Origin: Mycolicibacillus trivialis
Lineage (GTDB): Bacteria; Actinomycetota; Actinomycetes; Mycobacteriales; Mycobacteriaceae
NCBI RefSeq assembly: GCF_002102395.1
Contig: NZ_LQPZ01000012.1
Location: 62,001-126,000 of the forward strand
Length of the DNA stretch: 64,000 nt
Reading direction: 5' to 3'
Under the pieces are notes generated by a model. The model ran no database searches and was not told where the DNA came from. It saw only the letters and a list, made by a program, of their open reading frames with translations. This document shows, in pieces, positions 27,932 to 37,537 of the stretch. The position numbers were made by a program, and so were the translations under genes. How positions within the stretch are numbered: the first letter of the stretch is position 1; the number at the start of each line of letters is the position of its first letter.

Positions 27932-29872
27932 GTGGAGCCGAACAACGGGGCAGACACGAAAAAGCCGCAACGGCAGAAAATCGAAAAGGTCGTCATCCGC
28001 TTCGCCGGTGACTCCGGTGACGGGATGCAACTCACCGGGGACCGCTTCACCTCCGAGGCGGCGCTGTTCGGCAACGATCTGGCCACCCAGCCGAACTACC
28101 CGGCGGAGATCCGCGCCCCGCAGGGCACCCTGCCGGGTGTCTCCTCCTTCCAGATCCAGATCGCCGATTTCGACATCCTGACCGCCGGGGACCGTCCCGA
28201 CGTGCTGGTCGCGATGAACCCGGCCGCGCTGAAGGCCAACATCGACGACCTGCCGCGCGGCGGGTTGGTGATCGCCAACTCCGACGAGTTCACCAAGCGC
28301 AACCTGGCCAAGATCGGTTACGAGGCCAACCCGCTGGAGACCGAGGAACTCTCCGACTACGTGGTGATCCCGGTCGCGATGACCACCCTGACCCTCGGGG
28401 CGGTGGAGTCGATCGGCGCCACCAAGAAGGACGGCGCCCGCGCCAAGAACATGTTCGCCCTCGGTCTGCTGTCGTGGATGTACGGCCGCCCGATCGAGGC
28501 CTCCGAGACCTTCATCCGCGAGAAGTTCGCCCGCAAACCCGAGATCGCCGAGGCCAACGTGCTGGCGCTCAAGGCCGGCTGGAACTACGGCGAGACCACC
28601 GAGGCGTTCGGCACCACCTACGAGGTGGCGCCGGCCAAGCTGCCGCCGGGGGAGTACCGCCAGATCTCGGGCAACACGGCACTCGCCTACGGGATCATCG
28701 CCGCCGGCCAGCTCGCCGAGACCCAGGTGGTGCTGGGCACCTACCCGATCACCCCGGCCTCGGACATCCTTCACGAGCTGTCCAAGCACAAGAACTTCGA
28801 CGTGGTCACCCTGCAGGCCGAGGACGAGATCGCCGGCATCGGCGCCGCGCTCGGCGCCTCCTACGGCGGCGCGCTGGGTGTGACCAGCACGTCGGGCCCG
28901 GGACTGTCGCTCAAATCCGAGGCGCTGGGCCTCGGGGTGATCACCGAGCTGCCGCTGTTGTTGATCGACGTCCAGCGCGGCGGCCCGTCCACCGGGTTGC
29001 CGACCAAGACCGAGCAGGCCGACCTGCTGCAGGCGCTGTTCGGCCGCAACGGCGAGTCGCCGGTGGCCGTGCTGGCCCCGGCCACCCCGTCGGACTGCTT
29101 CGAGATCGCGATCGAGGCCGTCCGGATCGCCCTGACCTACCGCACCCCGGTGGTGCTGCTCTCCGACGGCGCGATCGCCAACGGCTCCGAACCGTGGCGC
29201 ATCCCCGACGTCGCGGACCTCGAACCGATCGAACGGGACTTCGCCAAGCCCGACGAGCCGTTCCAGCCCTACGCGCGTGACCCGCAGACCCTGGCCCGGC
29301 AGTTCGCCGTGCCCGGAACCGCAGGCCTGGAGCACCGTATCGGCGGGCTGGAGAAGACCAACGGCTCCGGTGACATCTCCTACGACCCGGGCAACCACGA
29401 CCTGATGGTCCGGTTGCGGCAGGCCAAGGTCGACGGCATCAAGGTGCCCGATCTGGAGGTCGACGACCCGACCGGTGACGCCGAGCTGCTGCTGCTGGGC
29501 TGGGGCAGTTCCTACGGGCCGATCGGTGAGGCGTGTAGGCGGGCGCGGCGCAACGGCATCAAGGTCGCCCACGCGCACCTGCGCTACCTCAACCCGTTCC
29601 CGGCCAACCTCGGCGAGGTGCTGGCCCGCTACCCGAAGGTGGTGACCCCGGAGATGAACCTGGGGCAGCTCGCGCTGCTGCTGCGCGGTCGCTACCTGGT
29701 CGACGTCCAGTCGGTGACCAAGGTGGCCGGCCGGGCGTTCCTCGCCGACGAGGTCGAGGGGATCATCACCGCGGCGCTGGACGGGACGCTGCGCGACAAG
29801 GAGAACGAGAAGCCCGGACTGGCCCGGGCCGCCACCGCCACCATCGAGGGCAAAGCAGGAGCTATCGCATGA
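27932..29872 (+). CDS. korA: 2-oxoglutarate:ferredoxin oxidoreductase, alpha (fused gamma-alpha) subunit
   Basis: The 646-residue subunit fuses the gamma domain (first about 190 residues, starting KVVIRFAGDSGDGMQLTGDRF) to the alpha domain (GNTALAYGIIAAGQLAETQVVLGTYPITPASDILHEL onward). With KorB it oxidatively decarboxylates 2-oxoglutarate to succinyl-CoA and reduces ferredoxin, giving an alternative to the classical dehydrogenase that can run at low oxygen. The GTG at 27932 follows GAGAAAGG; the longer frame from a TTG at 27839 has no support. It overlaps korB by 4 bp. It corresponds to Rv2455c. Confidence 0.93.
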   Translation: MEPNNGADTKKPQRQKIEKVVIRFAGDSGDGMQLTGDRFTSEAALFGNDLATQPNYPAEIRAPQGTLPGVSSFQIQIADFDILTAGDRPDVLVAMNPAALKANIDDLPRGGLVIANSDEFTKRNLAKIGYEANPLETEELSDYVVIPVAMTTLTLGAVESIGATKKDGARAKNMFALGLLSWMYGRPIEASETFIREKFARKPEIAEANVLALKAGWNYGETTEAFGTTYEVAPAKLPPGEYRQISGNTALAYGIIAAGQLAETQVVLGTYPITPASDILHELSKHKNFDVVTLQAEDEIAGIGAALGASYGGALGVTSTSGPGLSLKSEALGLGVITELPLLLIDVQRGGPSTGLPTKTEQADLLQALFGRNGESPVAVLAPATPSDCFEIAIEAVRIALTYRTPVVLLSDGAIANGSEPWRIPDVADLEPIERDFAKPDEPFQPYARDPQTLARQFAVPGTAGLEHRIGGLEKTNGSGDISYDPGNHDLMVRLRQAKVDGIKVPDLEVDDPTGDAELLLLGWGSSYGPIGEACRRARRNGIKVAHAHLRYLNPFPANLGEVLARYPKVVTPEMNLGQLALLLRGRYLVDVQSVTKVAGRAFLADEVEGIITAALDGTLRDKENEKPGLARAATATIEGKAGAIA

Positions 29873-30942
29873 CCGAGTTGGACACCCACCCGAAGGACCT
29901 GGGGCTGACCGCCGTCAGCAGCGTCCCGACCACCGACGAGCCGCAGAAGGCCAAGGACTTCAACTCCAACTCGGAGGTCCGGTGGTGCCCGGGCTGCGGT
30001 GACTACGCGATCCTCAACACCATCCGCAACTTCCTGCCCCAGGTGGGGCTGCGGCGGGAGAACATCGTGTTCGTCAGCGGGATCGGCTGCTCCAGCCGGT
30101 TCCCGTACTACATGAACACCTACGGCGTGCACTCCATCCACGGTCGCGCCCCGACCTTCGCGACCGGGCTGGCGGTGGCCCGCGAGGACCTGTCGGTGTG
30201 GGTGGTCACCGGGGACGGCGACGCCCTGTCGATCGGCGGCAACCACCTGATCCACACGCTGCGCCGCAACGTCAACCTGACGATCCTGCTGTTCAACAAC
30301 CGGATCTACGGGCTGACCAAGGGCCAGTACTCGCCCACCTCGGAAGCCGGCAAGATCACCAAGTCGACCCCGATGGGCTCACTGGACAACCCGTTCAACC
30401 CGGTGTCGCTGGCGATCGGGGCGGAAGCCACCTTCGTCGGCCGGGCGCTGGACTCCGACCGCAAGGGGCTCACCGAGGTGCTCGAGGGCGCCATGCAGCA
30501 CCGCGGATCGGCGCTGGTGGAGATCCTGCAGGACTGCCCGGTGTTCAACGACGGCTCCTTCGACCTGCTGCGCAAGGAGGGCTCGGAGGACCGGCTGATC
30601 AACGTGCGGCAGGGCGAGCCGATCACCTTCGGCGCCAACGGCGAATACTGCGTGGTCAAGGCCGACTACGGACTCGAGGTGGCCAAGACCGCCGACGTCG
30701 CCGCCGACCAGATCGTGGTGCACGACGCCACCCTGGAGGACTCCTCGTACGCCTACGCGTTGTCCCGGCTGTCCGAACAGAACCTCGCGCATTTCCCGAT
30801 GGGGATCTTCCGCCAGGTCAGCAAGCCCACCTACGACGACCAGGTGCGCAGCCAGATCGGGGCCGCCCGGGAGGCCACCCCGCACGACGGCGCCGCCCTG
30901 CAGTCGCTGCTGCGCGGCCGCGACACCTGGACCGTCGCCTGA
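29869..30942 (+). CDS. korB: 2-oxoglutarate:ferredoxin oxidoreductase, beta subunit
   Basis: The 357-residue subunit binds thiamine pyrophosphate through GDG at 115-117 and the NN pair at 143-144. Cys residues at 40 and 43 (WCPGCGDY), 74 (GIGCSSR) and in QDCPVF near 222 are placed to hold a [4Fe-4S] cluster. There is no separate delta ferredoxin subunit, as is usual for the two-subunit actinobacterial type. Translation is coupled to korA by an ATGA overlap, and mobA follows 1 bp after the stop codon. Confidence 0.94.
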   Translation: MTELDTHPKDLGLTAVSSVPTTDEPQKAKDFNSNSEVRWCPGCGDYAILNTIRNFLPQVGLRRENIVFVSGIGCSSRFPYYMNTYGVHSIHGRAPTFATGLAVAREDLSVWVVTGDGDALSIGGNHLIHTLRRNVNLTILLFNNRIYGLTKGQYSPTSEAGKITKSTPMGSLDNPFNPVSLAIGAEATFVGRALDSDRKGLTEVLEGAMQHRGSALVEILQDCPVFNDGSFDLLRKEGSEDRLINVRQGEPITFGANGEYCVVKADYGLEVAKTADVAADQIVVHDATLEDSSYAYALSRLSEQNLAHFPMGIFRQVSKPTYDDQVRSQIGAAREATPHDGAALQSLLRGRDTWTVA

Positions 30943-30943
30943 G

Positions 30944-31546
30944 GTGACACCGCCGGCGGGCGGCCCCGCCGAACAACCGGCGGGGGTCGTCCTCGTCGGC
31001 GGCGCGTCGCGCCGAATGGGGCGCGACAAAGCCACCCTGTCGCTGCCCGGTTCGACCCGGACCTTCGTCGAGCACCTCGTTGAACTCCTGGGCCGACGCT
31101 GCGCGCCGGTCTTCGTGGTCGCCGCGCCCGGCCAGCGGTTGCCGGCCGTGCCCGCGCGGGTGCTGCACGACGAGGTGGCGGGTCGCGGTCCGTTGCCCGC
31201 GACCGGGCTCGGGTTGCGCGCGGCGGTCACGGCCGGGGCGCGACACGCCTTCGTCGCGGCGGTGGATCTGCCGCTTCTCGACCCCGATCTGATCGACGTC
31301 CTGGCCGCGGTGGCGGTGTCCACCGACGCTGACGTGGTGGTGCCCTGGGACGGCCGCGACCACTACCTGGCCGCGGTGTACCGCAGCTCCCTCACGGCCG
31401 ACATCGATGCACTGGTGGCGGCCGGCGAACGCCGGATGCGCGCTCTGGTCGCGGGCCTGGACGCCCAGCGGATCGTGGTGGGGCAGCGGGCCGGGCTGGC
31501 CAACCTGAACTCGCCGGCCGACCTGGCCGCGCTGAGAACGCCGTGA
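30944..31546 (+). CDS. mobA: Molybdenum cofactor guanylyltransferase
   Basis: The 200-residue nucleotidyltransferase opens with the GT-A-like signature [14 protein letters not shown] near residues 17-30, which binds GTP, and has the acidic metal site AAVDLPLL near 104-111. MobA attaches GMP to molybdopterin to make the MGD cofactor used by enzymes such as formate dehydrogenase and nitrate reductase. The GTG at 30944 follows the korB stop by 1 bp, so the three genes form one operon. FdhD, which needs the same cofactor, is encoded 3.4 kb upstream. It corresponds to Rv2453c. Confidence 0.88.
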   Translation: MTPPAGGPAEQPAGVVLVGGASRRMGRDKATLSLPGSTRTFVEHLVELLGRRCAPVFVVAAPGQRLPAVPARVLHDEVAGRGPLPATGLGLRAAVTAGARHAFVAAVDLPLLDPDLIDVLAAVAVSTDADVVVPWDGRDHYLAAVYRSSLTADIDALVAAGERRMRALVAGLDAQRIVVGQRAGLANLNSPADLAALRTP

Positions 31547-31560
31547 CGGCATTCGGCCAG

Positions 31561-31680
31561 CAAATTATATTATAAGACTGTCAAACTAGTTCTAGTATTG
31601 CCTTCAAGGCGGCTGAGAAATGACCGTCGTAAATCAAAATGACATCAATTCTTTAATGATTGTTTAATTCATTTGTTATC
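31561..31680. other. AT-rich island
   Basis: By hand count 37 of 120 bases are G or C (31%), against roughly 70% around it. It includes runs such as AAATTATATTATAA and TTTAATGATTGTTTAATTC. Such islands in mycobacteria often bind the silencer Lsr2 or mark acquired DNA. Confidence 0.7.
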
Positions 31681-32107
31681 CGCATCGAGATTTTGTCGAG
31701 GTCGCACCCCGAAATTGGCCGCCGAAAACTGTCCATTGTCGTCGTTCGGTTATCCCGCTGTGGCCGACGGGTGTCCGTGGGGTGTCAAACGTGTTGGCGG
31801 GGAACAATTTTCGAGGCGCTCCCGGTCCGGCGACGATTGCGTTGTGGGTCCGATCGCGCCGGGTGGAACGGGCGCGCCACCGCTCCGGGGGCGTCAAGCC
31901 TGGGTCGAAGAATCGCAGCGAAATAGCCCTTTCGCGACGGAAACCAGTACTGGGTACCGAGTTCGGGCCGGTACGGATTGTCGGGCCGGCGGCGAGGCGA
32001 CCTGCGGGCGCGTCGGATCCCGTCGGCTCGGGCGCCTGCAGAGCGCACGCCCGACGCCAGTGTGGCGCCGTACCGGCCCGCCACTGTGGGCGGGCTCACA
32101 AAAATGC

Positions 32108-32123
32108 GGTGAGTTACCTCACG
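32108..32123. promoter_or_regulatory. CRP/Rv3676-like binding site
   Basis: GGTGAGTTACCTCACG contains GTGA-N6-TCAC, the core of the mycobacterial CRP consensus TGTGA-N6-TCACA. It is about 370 bp before rpfE. CRP is known to control rpfA in M. tuberculosis; involvement at rpfE is inference. Confidence 0.4.
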
Positions 32124-32188
32124 ATATGTTTGCCGTCGCACTGCTGGGCATGCCGCTACAGCAGGCTCGCTGACCAGCAGAGATCGTT

Positions 32189-32231
32189 CCAATATCCGTT
32201 CGTGATGCCGCCGTTATCCAATCGATATTGG
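32189..32231. repeat. Inverted repeat upstream of rpfE
   Basis: CCAATATC (32189-32196) and GATATTGG (32224-32231) are perfect 8-bp inverted arms around 27 bp. A further GTATTGG occurs a few bases downstream. This could be an operator or a hairpin in the leader. Confidence 0.4.
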
Positions 32232-32389
32232 CGTGTCGCCGACGTGACGTATTGGACCGGAGTCTTCTAGCGTGCCTTTCGTTCCGAATACGGAGCAAAT
32301 AAAAACTCAAACCACGAGTCTGCGTGTGAGCAGGGCTGCGCCTCATCGAGGACCACCGCAGCCGCCGGATCCGAGTCCGGCGGGCATGA

Positions 32390-32818
<429 letters not shown>

Positions 32819-32837
32819 CCGCCCACTGACCCTCTCG

Positions 32838-32869
32838 GTGGTGCCGGGCTGTTCGCGGCCCGGCACCAC
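32838..32869 (+). terminator. Hairpin terminator after rpfE
   Basis: A perfect 12-bp stem, GTGGTGCCGGGC (32838-32849) with GCCCGGCACCAC (32858-32869), surrounds an 8-nt loop 20 bp after the stop codon. A T tract is missing, as is usual for mycobacterial terminator candidates. Confidence 0.65.
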
Positions 32870-32917
32870 TGCTCTCTGAGTACCCCCCGCTTCGGCCCAG
32901 CGGTGCGCCCTGCGCGG

Positions 32918-32923
32918 TAGCGT
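32918..32923 (+). promoter_or_regulatory. Leaderless -10 for the saccharopine-dehydrogenase-like gene
   Basis: TAGCGT lies 7 nt before the GTG at 32931, and there is no ribosome binding site. Confidence 0.5.
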
Positions 32924-32930
32924 CGGAGCC

Positions 32931-34187
32931 GTGAACGCCGAGCACCGTGAATTCGACCTGGTCCTCTACGGAGCCACCGGCTTCGTCGGAAAACTCACCG
33001 CGCGGTACCTGGCCCGCGCCGGCGGGGCGGCCCGCATCGCCCTGGCCGGCCGATCGACCGAACGGCTCCGCGCCGTTCGCGACGGCCTCGGCGACGAGGC
33101 CCGCGACTGGCCGCTGCTGCACGCCGACGCCGAGGTCCCGTCGACGCTGGCCGACCTGGCCGACCGCACCCGGGTGGTGGTCACCACCGTCGGCCCCTAC
33201 ACCCGGTACGGTCTTCCGCTGGTGGGAGCCTGTGCGGCGGCCGGAACCGACTACGCCGACCTGACCGGTGAGGCGATGTTCGTCCGGGAGAGCATCGACA
33301 CCTTCCACAAGCAAGCCGCCGACACCGGCGCCCGCATCGTGCACGCCTGCGGCTTCGACTCCATCCCCTCCGACCTGAGCGTCTACGCGCTGTATCGACA
33401 GGTGCGCGCCGACGGGGCCGGTGAACTGCTCGACACCGACTATGTGCTGCGGCGCTTCAGCGGTGGACTGTCCGGCGGCACCATCGCCTCCGGGGTCGAG
33501 ATGCTCACGACCTCGTCCTCCGACCCGGAGGCCCGTCGGCTGCTTGCCGACCCCTACACGTTGAGCAACGACATCGCCGCCGAACCGCAACTGGGCCCCC
33601 AGCCGGACTTCCCGTGGCGGCGCGGCGCCACGATCGCCCCCGAACTGGCCGGGGTGTGGACCGGTGGGTTCGGCATGGCGCCCTACAACACCCGCATCGT
33701 GCGGCGCAGCAACGAGCTGCAGGGCTGGGCCTACGGCAGGCGGTTCCGCTACAGCGAGCAGATGAGCGTCGGCTCCTCGCTGCTGGCACCGGTGGCCGCC
33801 GCCGCGGTCACCGGCGTCACCGCCGCGACGTTCGGGCTCGGCGGGCGCTACTTCCGGTTGCTGCCGCGTCGCCTGGTGGAGGCGATCGCCCCCAAGCCCG
33901 GCACCGGCCCCAGCGCGGCCGCCCGGGAACGCGGCCACTACCGGGTGGAGACCTACGCCACCACCGACACCGGCGCCCGGTACGTGACCGGCTTCGCCCA
34001 GCGCGGCGACCCCGGGTATCAGGCGACCGCGGTGCTGCTGGGAGAGAGCGGTCTGGCGTTGGCGCTGGACCGGAAGAAGCTCTCCGAGTTGCGCGGCGTG
34101 CTCACCCCCGCCGCCGCGATGGGCGACGCGCTGCTGGATCGGTTCCCAGCCGCCGAAGTCGCGGTCGACACCACCCGGCTGGGCTAG
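32931..34187 (+). CDS. Saccharopine dehydrogenase-like / trans-acting enoyl reductase family protein
   Basis: The 418-residue protein starts with a Rossmann segment, DLVLYGATGFVGKLTARYLA (about residues 7-26), and has the VVTTVGPYTRYGLPLVGACAAAGTDYADLTGE stretch of the saccharopine dehydrogenase-like NAD(P)-binding family. In mycobacteria this family includes the trans-acting enoyl reductase of phthiocerol lipid synthesis, but this copy (Rv2449c position) has no polyketide synthase nearby, so its substrate is unknown. A hydrophobic patch near residues 285-300 may touch membranes or lipid. It starts at a leaderless-type GTG. Confidence 0.85.
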   Translation: MNAEHREFDLVLYGATGFVGKLTARYLARAGGAARIALAGRSTERLRAVRDGLGDEARDWPLLHADAEVPSTLADLADRTRVVVTTVGPYTRYGLPLVGACAAAGTDYADLTGEAMFVRESIDTFHKQAADTGARIVHACGFDSIPSDLSVYALYRQVRADGAGELLDTDYVLRRFSGGLSGGTIASGVEMLTTSSSDPEARRLLADPYTLSNDIAAEPQLGPQPDFPWRRGATIAPELAGVWTGGFGMAPYNTRIVRRSNELQGWAYGRRFRYSEQMSVGSSLLAPVAAAAVTGVTAATFGLGGRYFRLLPRRLVEAIAPKPGTGPSAAARERGHYRVETYATTDTGARYVTGFAQRGDPGYQATAVLLGESGLALALDRKKLSELRGVLTPAAAMGDALLDRFPAAEVAVDTTRLG

Positions 34188-34246
34188 TCTCGACCCTGCG
34201 GCACCCCCGCCACCACCCGCCCCCTCACGGAAGAAGCGTGCACCCC

Positions 34247-34822
34247 ATGGCCGGTCTTGACGATCTGTTCGCGCAGATCCCCACCCAGCAGATCGCGGCG
34301 AAGCTCGGCGCCGACCAAGCCGACGTCGACCAGGCGATCCAGACCCTGGTGCCGGTGCTGGTCGGCGGGCTGCAGCAGAACGCCGAGAACCCGGACAACG
34401 CCGCCGACATCGAGTCGGCGGCCAGCACGCACGCCGCCCGCGGGCTGCTCGACCGCGGTGTCGCCCTCGACGACGTCGACGAGGACGCCGGCCAGCAGGA
34501 GGTCGCCCGGATCTTCGGCGGCAACGACCACACCGAGGTGGCCGCCGCACTCTCCGGCGGCGGCGTCGGCAACAACGAGCTGATCCAGAAGCTGCTGCCG
34601 ATCCTGACCCCGATCGTGCTCGCCTACATCGGCAAGCAGCTCGGCGGCGCAGGCAAGGAAGAGGCCGCCAAGTCCGGCGGTGGGCTCGGTGAGGTGCTCG
34701 GCGGCATCCTCGGGGGCGGGGGCAACAACCCGCTGGGCTCCATCCTGGGCGGGGTGCTCGGCGACGACAAGGGCGGCCTGCTCGGCGGCATCCTCGGTGG
34801 CCTGCTGGGCGGCAAGAAGTAG
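34247..34822 (+). CDS. DUF937 domain protein
   Basis: The 191-residue protein starts GLDDLFAQIPTQQIAAKLGADQADVDQAIQTLVPVLVGGLQ, typical of DUF937, with a helical N-terminal two-thirds. The C-terminal 60 residues are a Gly/Leu-rich low-complexity tract (LGGILGG-type repeats) ending in basic GGKK. YidB-like DUF937 proteins are widespread but have no assigned function; the tail could self-associate. The ATG at 34247 was chosen from the family start; the frame runs on upstream inside the previous gene. I do not recall it in this M. tuberculosis interval. Confidence 0.78.
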   Translation: MAGLDDLFAQIPTQQIAAKLGADQADVDQAIQTLVPVLVGGLQQNAENPDNAADIESAASTHAARGLLDRGVALDDVDEDAGQQEVARIFGGNDHTEVAAALSGGGVGNNELIQKLLPILTPIVLAYIGKQLGGAGKEEAAKSGGGLGEVLGGILGGGGNNPLGSILGGVLGDDKGGLLGGILGGLLGGKK

Positions 34823-34832
34823 TACGGCGGCT

Positions 34833-34850
34833 GCCCGCGGTTTTGCGGGC
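34833..34850 (+). terminator. Hairpin between the DUF937 gene and valS
   Basis: GCCCGC (34833-34838) pairs with GCGGGC (34845-34850) around the loop GGTTTT, followed by CTTCC. It lies just before the valS promoter and would separate the two units. Confidence 0.45.
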
Positions 34851-34854
34851 TTCC

Positions 34855-34860
34855 TAGAAT
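34855..34860 (+). promoter_or_regulatory. Leaderless -10 for valS-folC
   Basis: TAGAAT lies 7 nt before the valS GTG. No T-box or leader can exist between them. Confidence 0.6.
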
Positions 34861-34867
34861 TGGCCGG

Positions 34868-37537
34868 GTGACTGCCAGCCCGAGCCGCCTGACCGATGAC
34901 GCCCTCCCGAAATCCTGGGACCCGGGCGCCGTGGAAGCCGCGCTCTACCAGGGCTGGGTCGAGGCCGGCTACTTCACCGCCGACCCGCACAGCGACAAGC
35001 CCGGCTACTCGATCGTGCTGCCGCCGCCCAACGTCACGGGCAGCCTGCACATGGGCCACGCCCTCGACCACACCCTGATGGACGCGCTCACCCGCCGCAA
35101 ACGGATGCAGGGCTACGAGGTGCTGTGGCTGCCCGGCATGGACCACGCCGGCATCGCCACCCAGAGCGTGGTGGAACGCCGCCTCGCGGAGGCCGGACAG
35201 ACCAAGGAGGACCTCGGCCGCGAGGGCTTCATCGAGAAGGTGTGGGCGTGGAAAGCCGAGTCCGGCGGCACCATCGGCGAACAGATGCGCCGGATCGGCG
35301 ACGGTGTCGACTGGAGCCGGGACCGCTTCACGATGGACGCCGGGCTGTCCCGCGCGGTGCGCACCATCTTCAAGCGCCTCTACGACGCCGGGCTGATCTA
35401 CCGCGCCGAACGGCTGGTCAACTGGTCGCCGGTGCTGGAGACCGCGATCAGCGACCTGGAGGTCAAATACGCCGACGTCGAGGGCGAGCTGGTCTCGTTC
35501 CGCTACGGCGCCCTCGATGACGACGGCCCGCACATCGTGGTCGCCACCACCCGGGTGGAGACCATGCTCGGCGACACCGCCATCGCCGTGCACCCCGACG
35601 ACGAGCGCTACCGCCACCTGGTCGGCGCGGCGCTGCCGCACCCGTTCCTGGACCGCGACGTCGTGATCGTCGCCGACACCCACGTCGACCCGGAGTTCGG
35701 CACCGGCGCGGTCAAGGTCACCCCCGCCCACGACCCGAACGACTTCGAGATCGGGTTGCGCCACGGCCTGCCGATGCCCTCGATCCTGGACACCCGGGGC
35801 CGCATCACCGACACCGGCACCGCCTTCGACGGGATGGACCGGTTCGAAGCGCGGGTGAAGGTGCGCGAGGCGCTCGCCGAGCAGGGCCGCATCGTCGCCG
35901 AGAAACGCCCCTACGTGCACAGCGTCGGGCACTCCGAACGCAGCGGCGAGGTCATCGAGCCGCGGCTGTCGATGCAGTGGTGGGTGAAGGTCGACGGGCT
36001 GGCCAAGGCGGCCGGCGACGCGGTGCGCGACGGCGACACCGAGATCCACCCGGCCGGGCTGCGGCCACGCTGGTTCGACTGGGTCGACGACATGCACGAC
36101 TGGTGCATCTCGCGGCAGCTGTGGTGGGGCCACCGCATCCCGATCTGGCACGGGCCCGACGGGCAGATCGTGTGCGTGGGCCCCGACGAGGAGCCGCCCG
36201 CGGGCTATGAGCAGGACCCCGACGTCCTCGACACCTGGTTCTCCTCGGCGCTGTGGCCGTTCTCCACGATGGGCTGGCCCGAGCAGACCGCCGAACTGGC
36301 GAAGTTCTATCCCACCAGCGTGCTGGTCACCGGCTACGACATCCTGTTCTTCTGGGTGGCCCGGATGATGATGTTCGGCACCTTCGTCGGCACCGACGAC
36401 GCGATCACCGGCGCCGGCTCGCGCGGCCCGCAGGTGCCGTTCCGGAACGTGTTCCTGCACGGCCTGATCCGCGACGAGCACGGCCGCAAGATGAGCAAGT
36501 CGCGCGGCAACGGCATCGACCCGCTGGACTGGGTGGAGCGGTTCGGCGCCGACGCGCTGCGGTTCACCCTGGCCCGCGGCGCCAGCCCCGGCGGGGACCT
36601 CTCGATCGGCGAGGACCACGCCCGCGCCTCCCGCAACTTCGTCACCAAACTGTTCAACGCCACCCGGTTCGCGCTGCTCAACGGCGCCGCCCCGGCTCCG
36701 CTGCCGGACCCCGCGGCGCTCACCGCCGCCGACCGGTGGATCCTGGGCCGGCTCGAGCAGGTCCGCGCCGAGGTGGACTCCGCCCTCGACGGCTACGAGT
36801 TCAGCAAGGCCTGCGAGGCGCTCTACCACTTCACCTGGGACGAATTCTGCGACTGGTACGTGGAACTGGCCAAGGTGCAACTGGGCTCCGGGCACGCCCA
36901 CACCACCGCGGTGCTGGCCGCGGTGCTCGACACCCTGCTGCGGCTGCTGCACCCGGTGATCCCGTTCGTCACCGAGACGCTGTGGCTGGCGCTGACCCGC
37001 GACGCGGCCGCCGAGGAGCGGTCGCTGGTGATCGCGGCGTGGCCGGGCCCGTCGGGTGTCGCCCTCGATCCACAGGCCGCCCAACGGGTGGCCGACGTGC
37101 AGAAACTGGTCACCGAGATCCGCCGGTTCCGCAGCGACCAGGGCCTGGCCGACCGCCAGAAGGTCCCGGCCCGCCTCGCCGGCATCGACACCGCCGGCCT
37201 CGACGCCGAACTGGCGACGGTGCGCGCCCTGTCCTGGCTGCAGGCCCCGGACGCGGACTTCACCGCTTCGGCGGCGGTGGAGGTGCGGCTCAGTGCCGCC
37301 ACCGTCGTCGTCGAGGTGGACACCTCCGGCACCGTCGACGTCGCCGCCGAGCGCCGCAGGCTGGAGAAGGACCTGGGCGCCGCCCAGAAGGAACTGGCCA
37401 CCACCAGCGCGAAACTGGACAACCCGGCCTTCCTGGAGAAGGCGCCCGCCGCGGTGGTGGACAAGATCCGCGGGCGCAGGCAACTCGCCCGCGAGGAAGC
37501 CGACCGGATCACCGCGCGGCTGGCGGACCTGGCGTGA
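34868..37537 (+). CDS. valS: Valyl-tRNA synthetase
   Basis: The 889-residue class I synthetase has the HIGH-type motif HMGH at 61-64 ([12 protein letters not shown]), the KMSKS motif near 540, an inserted CP1 editing domain (about 190-350; [19 protein letters not shown]) that removes mischarged Thr, an anticodon-binding domain and a C-terminal coiled coil (about 820-889). It charges tRNA-Val. The GTG start follows a leaderless -10. Its stop overlaps the folC start by 4 bp. It is the Rv2448c equivalent. Confidence 0.96.
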   Translation: MTASPSRLTDDALPKSWDPGAVEAALYQGWVEAGYFTADPHSDKPGYSIVLPPPNVTGSLHMGHALDHTLMDALTRRKRMQGYEVLWLPGMDHAGIATQSVVERRLAEAGQTKEDLGREGFIEKVWAWKAESGGTIGEQMRRIGDGVDWSRDRFTMDAGLSRAVRTIFKRLYDAGLIYRAERLVNWSPVLETAISDLEVKYADVEGELVSFRYGALDDDGPHIVVATTRVETMLGDTAIAVHPDDERYRHLVGAALPHPFLDRDVVIVADTHVDPEFGTGAVKVTPAHDPNDFEIGLRHGLPMPSILDTRGRITDTGTAFDGMDRFEARVKVREALAEQGRIVAEKRPYVHSVGHSERSGEVIEPRLSMQWWVKVDGLAKAAGDAVRDGDTEIHPAGLRPRWFDWVDDMHDWCISRQLWWGHRIPIWHGPDGQIVCVGPDEEPPAGYEQDPDVLDTWFSSALWPFSTMGWPEQTAELAKFYPTSVLVTGYDILFFWVARMMMFGTFVGTDDAITGAGSRGPQVPFRNVFLHGLIRDEHGRKMSKSRGNGIDPLDWVERFGADALRFTLARGASPGGDLSIGEDHARASRNFVTKLFNATRFALLNGAAPAPLPDPAALTAADRWILGRLEQVRAEVDSALDGYEFSKACEALYHFTWDEFCDWYVELAKVQLGSGHAHTTAVLAAVLDTLLRLLHPVIPFVTETLWLALTRDAAAEERSLVIAAWPGPSGVALDPQAAQRVADVQKLVTEIRRFRSDQGLADRQKVPARLAGIDTAGLDAELATVRALSWLQAPDADFTASAAVEVRLSAATVVVEVDTSGTVDVAAERRRLEKDLGAAQKELATTSAKLDNPAFLEKAPAAVVDKIRGRRQLAREEADRITARLADLA

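Noticed and set aside
31905-31925. Possible third copy of the bipartite palindrome (CGAAGAATCGCAGCG)
   Set aside because: It resembles the 3' inner half of copy B, but no partner arms exist, so it is not counted.
31660-32270. Several overlapping short frames of 70-170 codons between mobA and rpfE
   Set aside because: They compete with each other, lack starts with ribosome or leaderless signals, and show no family likeness. They may be gene remnants at most.
34823-34867. T-box leader before valS
   Set aside because: Only 45 bp are available and a -10 lies 7 nt before the start codon, so no leader RNA can form.
34184-37483. A 1099-codon open frame on the minus strand across the DUF937 gene and valS
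   Set aside because: It is a shadow of valS; the product lacks motifs and crosses real intergenic signals.
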